A DNA stretch of 64,000 nucleotides from Kocuria carniphila (GTDB lineage: Bacteria; Actinomycetota; Actinomycetes; Actinomycetales; Micrococcaceae): NCBI RefSeq assembly GCF_004136555.1, contig NZ_NOIT01000005.1, positions 1 to 64,000 on the forward strand, in the 5' to 3' direction. Shown one piece after another: positions 49,701-61,017 of the stretch. A program made the translations under genes and the position numbers. Position 1 is the stretch's first letter. Each line of letters begins with the position of its first letter. The notes beneath the pieces are model-generated. The model was not told the origin of the DNA and made no database searches. It worked only from the letters and a program-made list of their open reading frames with translations.

Positions 49701-50996
49701 CTAGGAAAAGGCGCCCGAGACGGTGTCCCAGACTTGGTAAATGCCCAGGATGCCGAACAGCACGGCGCAGATGACGAGCACGGCGTTCGTGAACATGCCG
49801 TTGCGCCAGTTCTTGGGGGTGCGCGAGGTGTTGAGCAGTCCCAGCAGTGTTACGGCAAGGAACGGCATGAACAATGCGCCCAGCACGCCGTACAGCAGAA
49901 TCAGGAACACAGGCCGGTCCAGCAGGAGCAGAAGCATGGGCGGGAATGTGAGCCACAGCAGGTAGAACTTGAAGTACTTGCCGCCGTTGCGGGTGTCCGG
50001 GTGGTCCTTGGGACGGTTGCGAATGTTGCCCCAGTAATCGGCGAACATGAGCGAGACGCCGGACCACACGCCCACCACCGACGAGAAGGACGCGGCCCAG
50101 AAGCCGATCAGGAAGATCACACCGATCACGTCGCCGTAGCGTTCGCGCAGCACGGCGTCGAGGTCGAGCAGGCCGCGGTCGCCGGCGCTGATGGCGTAAC
50201 CGGCGGAGTAGAGCACCTCAGCACCCACGACCAGCATGGCGAGCACAAAGATGCCGGTAATGGCATATGCCACGGCGTTGTCGAGCTGCATGACGCGCAT
50301 CCAGCGGGGCTGGTGCCAGCCCTTTTCGCGCAGCCAGTAACCGTACGCCGCGAGAGTGATGGTGCCACCCACGCCACCGGCGAGTGCGAGCGTGTAAACC
50401 ACGCCGCCCTGGGGGATCACGGGGATCAGACCCTTGAGCATCTCGGGGATGTTGGGCAGCGTGATGATCGCCAGACCCACCATGACCAGGAACATGATGC
50501 CCACCATGGCGGCGGTGATTTTCTCTACCGCGGCATAACGCCCCATCCACACAATGCCAAAACCGATCAGGCCCATCATGATGGCCCAAGCCCACAGCGG
50601 CAGGAACGGGAACAGCGCAGCCAAGGGAAGTGCGGATGAAGACATGGCGGTCGCGCCATACACGAAGCCCCAGATGAGGATGTACGGACCGAAGTACCAG
50701 GACGTCCAACGCCCCAGCGAGCGCCAGCCCTCGAAGATCGTGCGGCCGCTGGACAGTGAGTAACGGCCCGCGCCCTCCACCAGAACGATCTTCATGATGG
50801 TGCCCACGACCACCGCCCACAGCAGCGTGTAGCCGTAGCGGGAACCGGCGGTCAGGGTTGCAACCATGTCTGCTGCACCCACACCGGTGGCTGCAACGAC
50901 CAGACCCGGCCCAATGATGCGCCACTTTTTGATCCGTTCCAATTGCTCATGAGGATTCACCGATGGATCCGGCAGAAAAGGTGTTTTATCGCGCAT
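49701..50996 (-). CDS. Nramp-related metal transporter lacking the canonical DPGN motif
   Basis: 431 residues, about 11 membrane helices. The frame IIGPGLVVAATGVGAADMVATLTAGSRYGYTLLWAVVVG matches Nramp helix 1, but DPGN is replaced by GVGAAD, and the helix-6 metal-binding MPH is replaced by a Gly-rich stretch (LALAGGVGGTITLAAYGYW). Such changes mark Nramp-related Mg2+ or other non-classical transporters, so Mn2+/Fe2+ import should not be assumed. ATG 50996 has GGAG seven bases upstream. The 336 bp upstream contain no gene apart from the tRNA-Ala terminator. Confidence 0.85.
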   Translation of the reverse strand: MRDKTPFLPDPSVNPHEQLERIKKWRIIGPGLVVAATGVGAADMVATLTAGSRYGYTLLWAVVVGTIMKIVLVEGAGRYSLSSGRTIFEGWRSLGRWTSWYFGPYILIWGFVYGATAMSSSALPLAALFPFLPLWAWAIMMGLIGFGIVWMGRYAAVEKITAAMVGIMFLVMVGLAIITLPNIPEMLKGLIPVIPQGGVVYTLALAGGVGGTITLAAYGYWLREKGWHQPRWMRVMQLDNAVAYAITGIFVLAMLVVGAEVLYSAGYAISAGDRGLLDLDAVLRERYGDVIGVIFLIGFWAASFSSVVGVWSGVSLMFADYWGNIRNRPKDHPDTRNGGKYFKFYLLWLTFPPMLLLLLDRPVFLILLYGVLGALFMPFLAVTLLGLLNTSRTPKNWRNGMFTNAVLVICAVLFGILGIYQVWDTVSGAFS

Positions 50997-51308
50997 TCGG
51001 CTACTCCACTGACTTGGCAATCATGAGGGGGGTCACAGCAATTGTTCGTCAGTATTTCACGCGTTAACTGTTCGGGCGGATTGATACACCACTGTGGCAA
51101 GGAGGTTCTGCAATGTTTCTTACGCCAACGCCGCTCGAGCAGCCCGCCCCGCAAACTGATGCACGTTAGAACCAGAAAATCGGGTTTTTCGGGTCGCAAC
51201 GTCGATCCCTTTGCAGGCCGGGCGGCGGGAGCGGTTCTACCGTCGACCAGGGTGAACCCACCGCGCCGAGCAAGGCGGCGACGCCAACCAGGTTGCACCC
51301 GGCACCAA

Positions 51309-51350
51309 AAAACCTCCGGGCCCCTGTCGCAACAGGAACCCGGAGGTTTT
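51309..51350 (-). terminator. Terminator of the tRNA-Ala transcript
   Basis: AAAACCTCCGGG / CCCGGAGGTTTT, 12-bp perfect arms with an inner CTGT-cgca-ACAG stem and U-runs. It lies 5 bp past the tRNA. From 51021 to 51308 I see no gene and no recognisable regulator; this is the leader of the Nramp-related gene. Confidence 0.85.
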
Positions 51351-51355
51351 GATTG

Positions 51356-51428
51356 TGGAGCCTAGGAGATTCGAACTCCTGACATCCGCCTTGCAAAGGC
51401 GGCGCTCTACCAACTGAGCTAAGGCCCC
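51356..51428 (-). tRNA. tRNA-Ala (anticodon TGC)
   Basis: 73-nt cloverleaf on the minus strand: acceptor GGGGCCT / AGGCTCC plus discriminator A, D-arm AGCTCAGTTGGTAGAGC, anticodon loop CTTTGCAAG with anticodon TGC, and T-arm GGAGTTCGAATCTCC. CCA is not encoded. It lies downstream of tRNA-Ile as is usual after gyrA in Actinobacteria. Confidence 0.97.
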
Positions 51429-51439
51429 GTATTCATTTG

Positions 51440-51461
51440 TGGCTCACCAGCAGGTGAGCCA
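51440..51461 (-). terminator. Hairpin between the DLW-39 gene and tRNA-Ala
   Basis: TGGCTCACC-agca-GGTGAGCCA, perfect 9-bp arms, 15 bp past the DLW-39 stop. No U-tract, so it may be a processing site. Confidence 0.5.
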
Positions 51462-51475
51462 AATCCCTTGACCGT

Positions 51476-51598
51476 TCAGTCGACGGGATCTACAGCTGAG
51501 TCCCATGCTTCGCGTTTGGCTTCTGCCTCGCGCCAAGCCTTGAAAGCTGCGACGGACAGACCTGCGAGTGCAGCCAGTGCTGCAATTCGTGTCTTCAT
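51476..51598 (-). CDS. DLW-39 family small protein
   Basis: 40 residues: MKTRIAALAALAGLSVAAFK followed by AWREAEAKREAWDSAVDPVD. It has one hydrophobic helix and an acidic end; WDSAVDP is the counterpart of the DLW...ATDP signature of the short actinobacterial DLW-39 family, always found near gyrA and the tRNA-Ile/tRNA-Ala genes. GGAGG lies five bases before the ATG. The role is unknown. It lies between the two tRNA genes. Confidence 0.8.
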   Translation of the reverse strand: MKTRIAALAALAGLSVAAFKAWREAEAKREAWDSAVDPVD

Positions 51599-51637
51599 CG
51601 CTACCTCCACACGATTTTACTCGTGAACTCAGTTGAG

Positions 51638-51711
51638 TGGGCGTACCAGGAATTGAACCTGGGACCTCTTCGTTATCAGCGAAGCGCTCTAACCGTCTGA
51701 GCTATACGCCC
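51638..51711 (-). tRNA. tRNA-Ile (anticodon GAT)
   Basis: 74-nt cloverleaf on the minus strand: acceptor GGGCGTA / TACGCCC plus discriminator A, D-arm AGCTCAGACGGTTAGAGC, anticodon loop CTGATAA with GAT, T-arm CCAGGTTCAATTCCTGG. CCA is not encoded. Confidence 0.97.
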
Positions 51712-51799
51712 GTAGCACGGTCGACCAACAAGCTAACTTCTTGGTTGACCGAGCTGAAACTTTACCGGAGGTTTCCCCCGGCGCCAAATCGTGGACCGA

Positions 51800-52327
51800 T
51801 CAGTCGTCGGTCAGGGTCACCCCGATACCGCCGATCAGTGCGGCCGCAATGTTGTACAACAGAGCTCCCAGCACGGACAGTGCGGTCAGCAGAATCACGT
51901 TGACCACGGAGATGATCGTCGCGAACAGCGCCACGTTGCCCAGGGAGAGGAATTCCTTGATGTCCGTGCCGCCGGCGTTGCCGCCAAGCATCGACAGCAT
52001 CTCGTTGATGCCGTCGAACAGGCCGGTGAGGTTCAGCACGAGCCACAGCACCAGCGATGCCACGACCGTGATGATGCCCAGTGCAACGGAGAGCAGGAAC
52101 GCGAGCTTGAGCACCGACCAGGTGTCGACCTTGGAGACCACGAGCCGCGCGCGGCGCACCTTGGCGCGGGGTGCGGGGCGAACCAGTCCCTTGTTGGACT
52201 GGTTCTGAGGCTTCTTCGCAGCGGGCGTGGCCTGCTTCTTCTCCGCGGTTGTGGTGCCGCCCTTGGCGGGACTCACCGAAGAGTTCTTCGCGGGCTTGGC
52301 GCCCTTTGAGGCTGAGCTTGCACTCAT
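51800..52327 (-). CDS. DUF3566 membrane protein
   Basis: 175 residues. A Lys/Ala/Ser-rich disordered N-terminus (about 60 residues) precedes the DUF3566 core [54 protein letters not shown] and a second helix pair ending [22 protein letters not shown]. Two to four membrane helices are present. It overlaps the gyrA stop by 4 bp, so it is the last gene of the gyrase operon, the standard actinobacterial placement. The function is unknown. Confidence 0.9.
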   Translation of the reverse strand: MSASSASKGAKPAKNSSVSPAKGGTTTAEKKQATPAAKKPQNQSNKGLVRPAPRAKVRRARLVVSKVDTWSVLKLAFLLSVALGIITVVASLVLWLVLNLTGLFDGINEMLSMLGGNAGGTDIKEFLSLGNVALFATIISVVNVILLTALSVLGALLYNIAAALIGGIGVTLTDD

Positions 52328-55002
52328 GCTTCACCTCCGTTGTCGTTGTTTTCCAACGCTACTGCATCGTCCGAGGTTGCCTCGACATCAATGCCCTGGT
52401 CCGCTGCGTCTTCCTGAGCTTCCTCGGGGACGACGTCGCCGCCCTCCTCCGCCTCGGAATCAACCTTTTTCTCGATCTCTCGTTCGGCGTTGTGAGCAAC
52501 TCCGACAATGTGATCCGAGGGACCAGGTTTGGCGAAGATCACGCCCATCGTGTCGCGCCCGCGAGCGGGAACCTCTGCCACGTTGGAACGGACCACCTTG
52601 CCACCGGACATGACCACGAGGACCTCGTCCGCTTCGCCCACGATCAGACCGCCCACCAGGCCACCTCGATCATCGGCAAGCTTGGCGACCTTGATGCCCA
52701 GACCGCCGCGGCCCTGCACGCGGTACTCGCTGACCGCGGTGCGTTTGGCGTAGCCACCCTCGGTCACCACGAACACGTACGCGTCGTCGGTAACCACGTT
52801 AGCGGACAGCAACTCGTCACCGTCGCGGAATTTCATGCCGGTTACACCGGAGGTCGCGCGACCCATGGGACGCAGGGCGTCGTCGTCGGCGGTGAAACGC
52901 AACGATTGGCCCAGGCGCGAAATCAGCATGATGTCGTTCGCGGGAGTGGCAAGCATGGCCAAGACCAGCTCGTCGTCGTCGCGCAGGTTGATGGCGATGA
53001 CGCCGGCGGTGCGGTTGGTGTCATAGTCCGAGAGGCGCGATTTCTTGACCAGGCCGCGGCGGGTGGCGAGCACCAGGTACGGAGCGTCCTGGTAGGTGCG
53101 CAACTGCATGACCTGCGCGATGCGCTCGTCCGGCTGGAACTCCAGCAGGTTGGCCACGTGCTGGCCCTTGGCGTCGCGGCCGGCTTCGACCAGCTCGTAC
53201 GCCTTGGCGCGGTATACGCGACCGAACGTGGTGAAGAACAGGATCCAGTTGTGCGTGGTCGTGACGAAGAAGTGCTCCACCACGTCACCGCCGCGCAACT
53301 GTGCGCCCTTGATGCCACGGCCACCGCGGTGCTGCGAGCGGTACTCGTCCGAGCGGGTGCGCTTGACGTACCCGTCGCGAGTGATGGTGACGACCACTTC
53401 CTCTTCGGGAATGAGGTCTTCCATGGACATGTCGCCGTCGTAACCGAAGAGGATCTCGCTGCGGCGATCGTCACCGTAGTGGTTGACGATCTCGGCGAGC
53501 TCCTCGGAGATGATCTCGCGCTGGCGGTCCTCGGACGAGATGATCGCCTGGTACTCCGCGATGAGTCGCTCGAGCTCCGCGTGGCGATCCTGGATCTTCT
53601 GACGTTCAAGGGCGGCCAAGCGGCGCAGCTGCATGTTGAGGATCGCCTGGGCCTGGGGCTCGTCGATGTCGAGCAGCTCCATGAGCCCGTTGCGGGCTTC
53701 TTCCACGGTGGGAGAACGGCGGATCAGCGCGATGACTTCGTCCAGGGCGTCCAGTGCCTTGAGGAGCCCGCGCAGAATGTGCGCTTCTTCCTCGGCCTGC
53801 CTGAGGCGGTACCGGGTGCGACGCACAATGACTTCCATCTGGTGCGTGACCCAGTGGTGCACGAACGCATCGAGGGACAGGGTGCGCGGCACACCGTCCA
53901 CGAGCGCCAGCATGTTCGCGGAGAAATTCTCCTGCAGCTGGGTGTGCTTGTAGAGGTTGTTGAGCACCACCTTGGGAACGGCATCGCGCTTGAGCACGAT
54001 CACCAGGCGCTGACCGGTACGACCGGAGGTCTCGTCGCGCATGTCCGCGATGCCCTGCACGCGGCCGTCCTTGACGAGGTCAGCGATCTTCACGGCCAGG
54101 TTGTCCGGGTTCACCTGGTACGGCAACTCGGTGATCACCAGGCACGTGCGACCGTGGATCTCCTCCACATTGACCACCGCGCGCATGGTGATGGACCCGC
54201 GACCGGTGCGGTAAGCGTCCTCGATGCCCTTGTGCCCCAGGATCTGAGCTCCCGTGGGGAAGTCCGGACCCTTGACCCGCTTGATGAGCTCTTCGAGCAG
54301 GGTCTCGCGATCCACGGTGGGGTTCTTGAGGTACCACTGCACGCCGTCCGCCACCTCGCGCAGGTTGTGCGGCGGAATGTTGGTGGCCATACCCACGGCA
54401 ATGCCGGAGGAACCGTTGACCAGCAGGTTGGGAAAGCGCGCCGGCAGGACGGTGGGTTCCTGCTGCTTGCCGTCGTAGTTGTCCTGGAAATCCACGGTGT
54501 CCTCGTGGATGTCCCGGACCATCTCCATGGCCAGCGGCGCCATCTTGGTCTCGGTGTAACGCGGGGCCGCAGCGCCGTCATTACCGGGCGAACCGAAGTT
54601 ACCCTGGCCCAGCGCGAGCGGGTAGCGCATGATCCAGCCCTGGATCAGACGCACCAGGGCGTCGTAGATCGCGGAGTCACCGTGCGGGTGATAGTTACCC
54701 ATCACGTCGCCGACCACGCGCGCGCACTTGTTGAAAGAACGCTCGGGGCGGTAACCGCCGTCGAACATCGTGTAGATCACGCGGCGGTGCACGGGCTTCA
54801 AACCGTCGCGCACGTCCGGCAGCGCACGGCCCACGATCACGGCCATGGCGTAGTCCAGGTACGAGCGCTGCATCTCGGTCTGCAGGTCCACCTGCTCCAC
54901 GTGGTCGCCGCTGCTCACGACGACGGCGCCCTCGTTCGTTTCGAACTCAGCCGAGTTCTCGGGGTCGACCGGGACGTTTCCGTCCGGAGTCTCGTCACTC
55001 AT
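52324..55002 (-). CDS. gyrA: DNA gyrase subunit A
   Basis: 892 residues. Catalytic Tyr is in [15 protein letters not shown]. The quinolone-resistance region reads [15 protein letters not shown], with the Ser and Asp of the sensitive type. The coiled coil and C-terminal beta-pinwheel follow with the GyrA box QHRGGRG. The C-terminal tail after about residue 830 is long, acidic and disordered ([20 protein letters not shown]). Partner of GyrB; it introduces negative supercoils. It lies 78 bp downstream of gyrB, across a small hairpin. Confidence 0.98.
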   Translation of the reverse strand: MSDETPDGNVPVDPENSAEFETNEGAVVVSSGDHVEQVDLQTEMQRSYLDYAMAVIVGRALPDVRDGLKPVHRRVIYTMFDGGYRPERSFNKCARVVGDVMGNYHPHGDSAIYDALVRLIQGWIMRYPLALGQGNFGSPGNDGAAAPRYTETKMAPLAMEMVRDIHEDTVDFQDNYDGKQQEPTVLPARFPNLLVNGSSGIAVGMATNIPPHNLREVADGVQWYLKNPTVDRETLLEELIKRVKGPDFPTGAQILGHKGIEDAYRTGRGSITMRAVVNVEEIHGRTCLVITELPYQVNPDNLAVKIADLVKDGRVQGIADMRDETSGRTGQRLVIVLKRDAVPKVVLNNLYKHTQLQENFSANMLALVDGVPRTLSLDAFVHHWVTHQMEVIVRRTRYRLRQAEEEAHILRGLLKALDALDEVIALIRRSPTVEEARNGLMELLDIDEPQAQAILNMQLRRLAALERQKIQDRHAELERLIAEYQAIISSEDRQREIISEELAEIVNHYGDDRRSEILFGYDGDMSMEDLIPEEEVVVTITRDGYVKRTRSDEYRSQHRGGRGIKGAQLRGGDVVEHFFVTTTHNWILFFTTFGRVYRAKAYELVEAGRDAKGQHVANLLEFQPDERIAQVMQLRTYQDAPYLVLATRRGLVKKSRLSDYDTNRTAGVIAINLRDDDELVLAMLATPANDIMLISRLGQSLRFTADDDALRPMGRATSGVTGMKFRDGDELLSANVVTDDAYVFVVTEGGYAKRTAVSEYRVQGRGGLGIKVAKLADDRGGLVGGLIVGEADEVLVVMSGGKVVRSNVAEVPARGRDTMGVIFAKPGPSDHIVGVAHNAEREIEKKVDSEAEEGGDVVPEEAQEDAADQGIDVEATSDDAVALENNDNGGEA

Positions 55003-55048
55003 GCGTTGCTATCCGTTTCTTCTCAGATCCCACAATTCACCGTTCATG

Positions 55049-55067
55049 CCGCATACGGAATATGCGG
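55049..55067 (-). promoter_or_regulatory. Small hairpin in the gyrB-gyrA gap
   Basis: CCGCATA-cggaa-TATGCGG, perfect 7-bp arms, 50 bp upstream of gyrA. It may tune read-through from gyrB. Confidence 0.4.
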
Positions 55068-55080
55068 TCGACATCATGTA

Positions 55081-57247
<2,167 letters not shown>

Positions 57248-57403
57248 GCGGGACAAAAAGATCTTGTTACCGCAATTCTACCGGATAAAGCGCTCAACGG
57301 CCCGCAGACGCCCCGAGGGGCCGATCTGATGGGGGACCACATGAGCCGGGGGTGATTCCGAGATTTACGGCGTCTACAGCCTCATCCGGGACATGAAACG
57401 TTG

Positions 57404-57997
57404 TTATCCGTACGTATCGCGGGGTCCGCGGCCCTGCACGGTCCACCGGCCCTTCTTCCAACTGGGCCCCACGGGCCCCTGGATATCGAGCTTGGTCACG
57501 ATGCCCTCACCCAAGCGATCCGCGAAAGTCCGCAGGATCTGGGACTGCATGAGGCGCAGCTGCGTGGCGTACGCGGTCGAGTCGCAGCGCACGCGCACCA
57601 CGGTGTCCTCGAAGCTTTCGGGCCACGTGTGCTCGGCGTTGCGGGCGCCCACCAGTGACGCCCAGTCTGCCAACACGCTGCTGACATTCACCGGAGTTTT
57701 CCAGCCACGGTGCACGATCAGCGAATCCACGATGTTGCCCAGTTTGCGCGGATCCCGCGCCGACTTTCCGGGTCCGGAGTAACCGCCCATCTGCCGGGCA
57801 TCCACGGGGCTGTTGTACCGCTGCTTGAGCGCCGGGGATCCGGTGCCATCCTCCATCGCCTGCCCGAAGAACTTCATGTTCTTGGCCGCGGCCGCCTTGG
57901 ACAGTCGCGAATCCCCGCGTTCCTGGGCCGCTCGGCGCACACGCTGGAGAGCGGATGCTGCTGCGTCGACGACGTCGTCCCGGCTCGGATCAGCCAT
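57404..57997 (-). CDS. dciA: DciA-type DUF721 protein (replicative helicase operator)
   Basis: 197 residues. The C-terminal DUF721 domain contains KTPVNVSSVLADWASLVGARNAEHTWPESFEDTVVRVRCDSTAYATQLRLMQSQILRTF, the DciA pattern; DciA proteins load or operate DnaB in bacteria without DnaC. The N-terminal 90 residues are basic and disordered. ATG 57997 overlaps the recF 3' end by 8 bp; the open frame to 58150 is not coding. It lies between recF and gyrB as in most Actinobacteria. Confidence 0.92.
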   Translation of the reverse strand: MADPSRDDVVDAAASALQRVRRAAQERGDSRLSKAAAAKNMKFFGQAMEDGTGSPALKQRYNSPVDARQMGGYSGPGKSARDPRKLGNIVDSLIVHRGWKTPVNVSSVLADWASLVGARNAEHTWPESFEDTVVRVRCDSTAYATQLRLMQSQILRTFADRLGEGIVTKLDIQGPVGPSWKKGRWTVQGRGPRDTYG

Positions 57998-59321
57998 GCT
58001 CGCCTCGATCGCGTGGGGCCTCGGCGACACCTGACTGCTCCCCGAGCCCTTGGCTAGTGGGAATTTGATCAACCGGTGCCCCGCCCGCCATGGGTTGTTC
58101 GGCCTGCATCCGCTCGGTAGTGGGCTGCCCTGTAGCTGCGGCCGGGCCAAGTGCAGGGGAAACCGTGACCTGAACTTCGCCGGGGCTCACGCGCACCACC
58201 CGGTGGGGGTTTTCGCGCAAAGCTGGCGGAAGGTCCTCGTCCACCGCGGCTGTCACTAAAACCTGCTCGGCCTGTCGCACCAGCTGGGCCAGCTTCTGTC
58301 TGCGCCGCGCATCCAGTTCCGCGAATACGTCGTCCAGGATCAACACTGGTGCCGCGCCCTCGTTGGGGTCGTCGGCCACGTGGACATACCAGGACCCCAA
58401 CCGGAGGGCGAGGGCCGTGGACCATGTCTCGCCGTGAGAGGCGTAGCCCTTGGCAGGGGTGTCGCCCAGAGAAATCACCATGTCGTCGCGGTGCGGTCCC
58501 ACCAGGGTGATCCCGCGTTCTTGTTCCTGTCGCGCGACCCGTTCGAAGGCCTGAAGCATCAGCTCGTAGAGGTCTTCCACGGAGAAATGTTCCAGCGCTG
58601 CGGCGTCCGAAGAAGGATCCAACGACGAGCACTCGTAGCGCAGCTCTACGTGCTTGGGTCCGTCCGTGAGTTGCTGATAAGCCCGGTCCACCTCGGGTTC
58701 CAGCGCCTTGAGCAGCTGTAACCGGGCGCCCATGACGGCGGCGCCGGCCCGCGCGAGTTGTTCATTCCACACGGCCAACGTGGCCTGGTGGGATTCCGAG
58801 TTCTGGCGGGAGTAACGAGCCGATTTCAGCAGTGCATTGCGCTGTCTCAGAGCTCGTTCGTAATCACTGCGAGCGGCCGCGAGCACCGGACGCATGGAAG
58901 TTGCCAAATCATCCAGGAACTTCCGCCGATGCCCCGGATCGCCCTTGACCAAGGTCAGGTCCTCCGGGGAGAACACCACGGTGTGAAGAATGCCCACGGC
59001 TTCCCGTGCGCGCACCGCAGCGGCCCGGTTGATCTGTACCCGATTGGCCCGACCCTCGTTGAGCTCGAATTCCAGAACCGTTTGCTGGCTGGCGCGACGG
59101 ACCCGAATTCTCACGATGGCTCGCTCGGAACCGGTTTTGATCAGTGGGGTATCGCTGGCCACTCGATGGGAAGACAGGTTGGCTGCCCAGTCGATGGCCT
59201 CGACCACGTTGGTTTTGCCCACACCATTGGGACCTACGAAGACGGTCAGCCCGCGGTCCAGGGCCAGATCGAGACTTGCGTAGGTCCTGAAATCCAGCAG
59301 GGACAGGTGGTCTACGAACAC
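57990..59321 (-). CDS. recF: DNA replication and repair protein RecF
   Basis: 443 residues, SMC-like ABC ATPase. Walker A is GPNGVGKTNVVEAIDW, and Walker B with D-loop is PVLILDDVFAELDARRR. It opens with FVDHLSLLDFRTYASLDLAL, typical of RecF. The C-terminal 55 residues (SPALGPAAATGQPTTERMQ...) are a lineage-specific disordered tail beyond the usual 370-400 length. It loads RecA at gaps with RecO/RecR. It lies 4 bp after dnaN. Confidence 0.97.
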   Translation of the reverse strand: MFVDHLSLLDFRTYASLDLALDRGLTVFVGPNGVGKTNVVEAIDWAANLSSHRVASDTPLIKTGSERAIVRIRVRRASQQTVLEFELNEGRANRVQINRAAAVRAREAVGILHTVVFSPEDLTLVKGDPGHRRKFLDDLATSMRPVLAAARSDYERALRQRNALLKSARYSRQNSESHQATLAVWNEQLARAGAAVMGARLQLLKALEPEVDRAYQQLTDGPKHVELRYECSSLDPSSDAAALEHFSVEDLYELMLQAFERVARQEQERGITLVGPHRDDMVISLGDTPAKGYASHGETWSTALALRLGSWYVHVADDPNEGAAPVLILDDVFAELDARRRQKLAQLVRQAEQVLVTAAVDEDLPPALRENPHRVVRVSPGEVQVTVSPALGPAAATGQPTTERMQAEQPMAGGAPVDQIPTSQGLGEQSGVAEAPRDRGEHG

Positions 59322-59325
59322 ACGA

Positions 59326-60450
59326 TCACTGGTTGGGCAACCGCACCGGCATCAGCAGGTACTTGTAATCCACGTTGTCCTCGCCGTCCTGCTCTGCCTG
59401 GGCGGAGAGAACCGCGGGCTTGGGTGGAGCAGTGAAAGAAAACCGCACGTACTGAGAATCGAACGCGTGCAGGCCCTCCGACAGGTAGGTGGGATTGAAC
59501 GCCACCGTGATGTCGTCTCCGTTCAGCTGAGCGTCCAGGACCTCGGAGGCCTGGGCGTCCTCGCCCGTGCCGGCGTCCAGGGCGACCTGACCCTGGGTGA
59601 AAGCCAGACGAACCGGGGTGTTGCGCTCAGCAACCAGGGACACGCGGCGAACCGCTTCCACCAAATCGGCGGTCTTCACCGCGGCCGTGATGGGGGTGTT
59701 CTCGGGGAACAGCGACCGAATCTTGGGGTATTCGCCGTCGATCAGGAGACTGGTGGTTCGGCGCCCCCCGGACTCGAACCCGACTAGTTCCGCGTTGTCC
59801 GCCAGTGCCACGTTCACATCACCGGAGGCGCCGAGGGTCTTAGCGATGTCGTTCAGCGTTTTGGCCTTGATCAACGCAGCAGTGGAGATCGTGGGATCCG
59901 AGGGGCGCCACGTGAGCTCACGCATGGCTAATCGGTAACGGTCGGTCGCGAGCAATGTGATCTTCTCGCCCTCGATCTCCATACGGACACCGGTCAGGAT
60001 CGGCAGGGTGTCGTCCTTGGACGCGGCAATGTTGACCTGGCCTACGGCATGGGCGAACTCGTCACCGGTGATGACACCCGAGAGCTCGGGAAGGGCCGGC
60101 AGCTGCGGGTAGTCATCGACCGGCATGGCCGCGAGATTGAACTTGGACGACTTACACGTGAGCGTGACTTTTCCGCCGTCGGCTTCGACCTGGACGGGTG
60201 CCGAGGGCAAGGAACGGCAAATGTCCGCAAGAAGCCGACCGGAGACCAGGGTGGTGCCTTCTTCCTGGACATCGGCACTGATGGTCAGGCGAGCAGAGAT
60301 CTCGTAGTCAAAGCTTGCGATCGACAGTGATCCGTTGTCGGCCTTGATGAGGAGTCCGGAGAGTACGGGTACCGGCGGGCGTGGTGACAAGGATCGTGCC
60401 GTCCATGTGACTGCTTCAGCCAGTACGTCGCGCTCGACGGAGAACTTCAC
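59326..60450 (-). CDS. dnaN: DNA polymerase III sliding clamp (beta subunit)
   Basis: 374 residues from GTG 60450 (VKFSVERDVLAEAVTW), the conserved beta-clamp start; the open frame to 60603 is not coding. Three clamp domains are recognisable, with PVLSGLLIKADNGSLSIASFDYEIS in domain I, PILTGVRMEIEGEKITLLATDRYRLAMREL in domain II, and the C-terminal YKYLLMPVRL. It forms a ring dimer that tethers polymerase III. AAGGGG lies upstream. Confidence 0.97.
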   Translation of the reverse strand: MKFSVERDVLAEAVTWTARSLSPRPPVPVLSGLLIKADNGSLSIASFDYEISARLTISADVQEEGTTLVSGRLLADICRSLPSAPVQVEADGGKVTLTCKSSKFNLAAMPVDDYPQLPALPELSGVITGDEFAHAVGQVNIAASKDDTLPILTGVRMEIEGEKITLLATDRYRLAMRELTWRPSDPTISTAALIKAKTLNDIAKTLGASGDVNVALADNAELVGFESGGRRTTSLLIDGEYPKIRSLFPENTPITAAVKTADLVEAVRRVSLVAERNTPVRLAFTQGQVALDAGTGEDAQASEVLDAQLNGDDITVAFNPTYLSEGLHAFDSQYVRFSFTAPPKPAVLSAQAEQDGEDNVDYKYLLMPVRLPNQ

Positions 60451-60957
60451 GGCAATGCCCCTTTGGTCTAAAAAATGTGTAACTCGCCGTGTGCATCGTA
60501 TCCGCCTTGAGCGGCGAGTATCGAGCCCGCAGCACTGCGGTGGAGTGCGGAAATTTGTAATTACAGGTTCTCGACCGGGCTCGAGGCGGGCCGTGCGGGG
60601 CAAGATTTTTGTTATTCGGTGGATTTCTCTTTAAGGGTAAGAGTGTTAATAACCCATGTGGAAACTGTGGATAACTGCCTGCTTCCCGCTGTTTGAACGG
60701 TTCGAGCCTGTTGACGTCCTGTGCTTAACTTCGGGTCCGTCTGTGGTCGCTCAGTGCACAACTTCCGCGGTATTCCGCGGGATCCACAGGGTCGTCCCCC
60801 GAACACGGATGCTTATCCACCGAAGCACGAACGTTGTCCACAAAGTTTTCCACATTGGCTGATTTCAGGTTGTGCACAACCCGTCCACACGGCCACCGGG
60901 AACTGTGCATGGAGCGTCGTCGTCACTGGTCCTGAGCGGTGCGAAGCTGTGGACAAA
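60451..60957. other. oriC: oriC, dnaN-proximal part (dnaA-dnaN intergenic)
   Basis: The gap between dnaA and dnaN holds DnaA boxes TGTGGATAA 60666-60674, TTATCCACC 60813-60821, TTGTCCACA 60834-60842, TTTTCCACA 60846-60854 and TGTGGACAA 60948-60956, in both orientations. An AT-rich stretch at 60601-60660 on the dnaN side is a candidate unwinding element. This is the usual site of oriC in Actinobacteria. Confidence 0.88.
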
Positions 60958-60969
60958 TCACAAAAAGAA

Positions 60970-60993
60970 GGTCCCGGCCAACTGGCCGGGACC
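60970..60993 (-). terminator. Intrinsic terminator of dnaA
   Basis: GGTCCCGGCCA / TGGCCGGGACC with an AC centre, 11-bp arms, followed on the minus strand by CTTCTTTTTG, 24 bp after the dnaA stop. Confidence 0.88.
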
Positions 60994-61017
60994 CTGAAGA
61001 ATTGTCGAAATGCGAAC

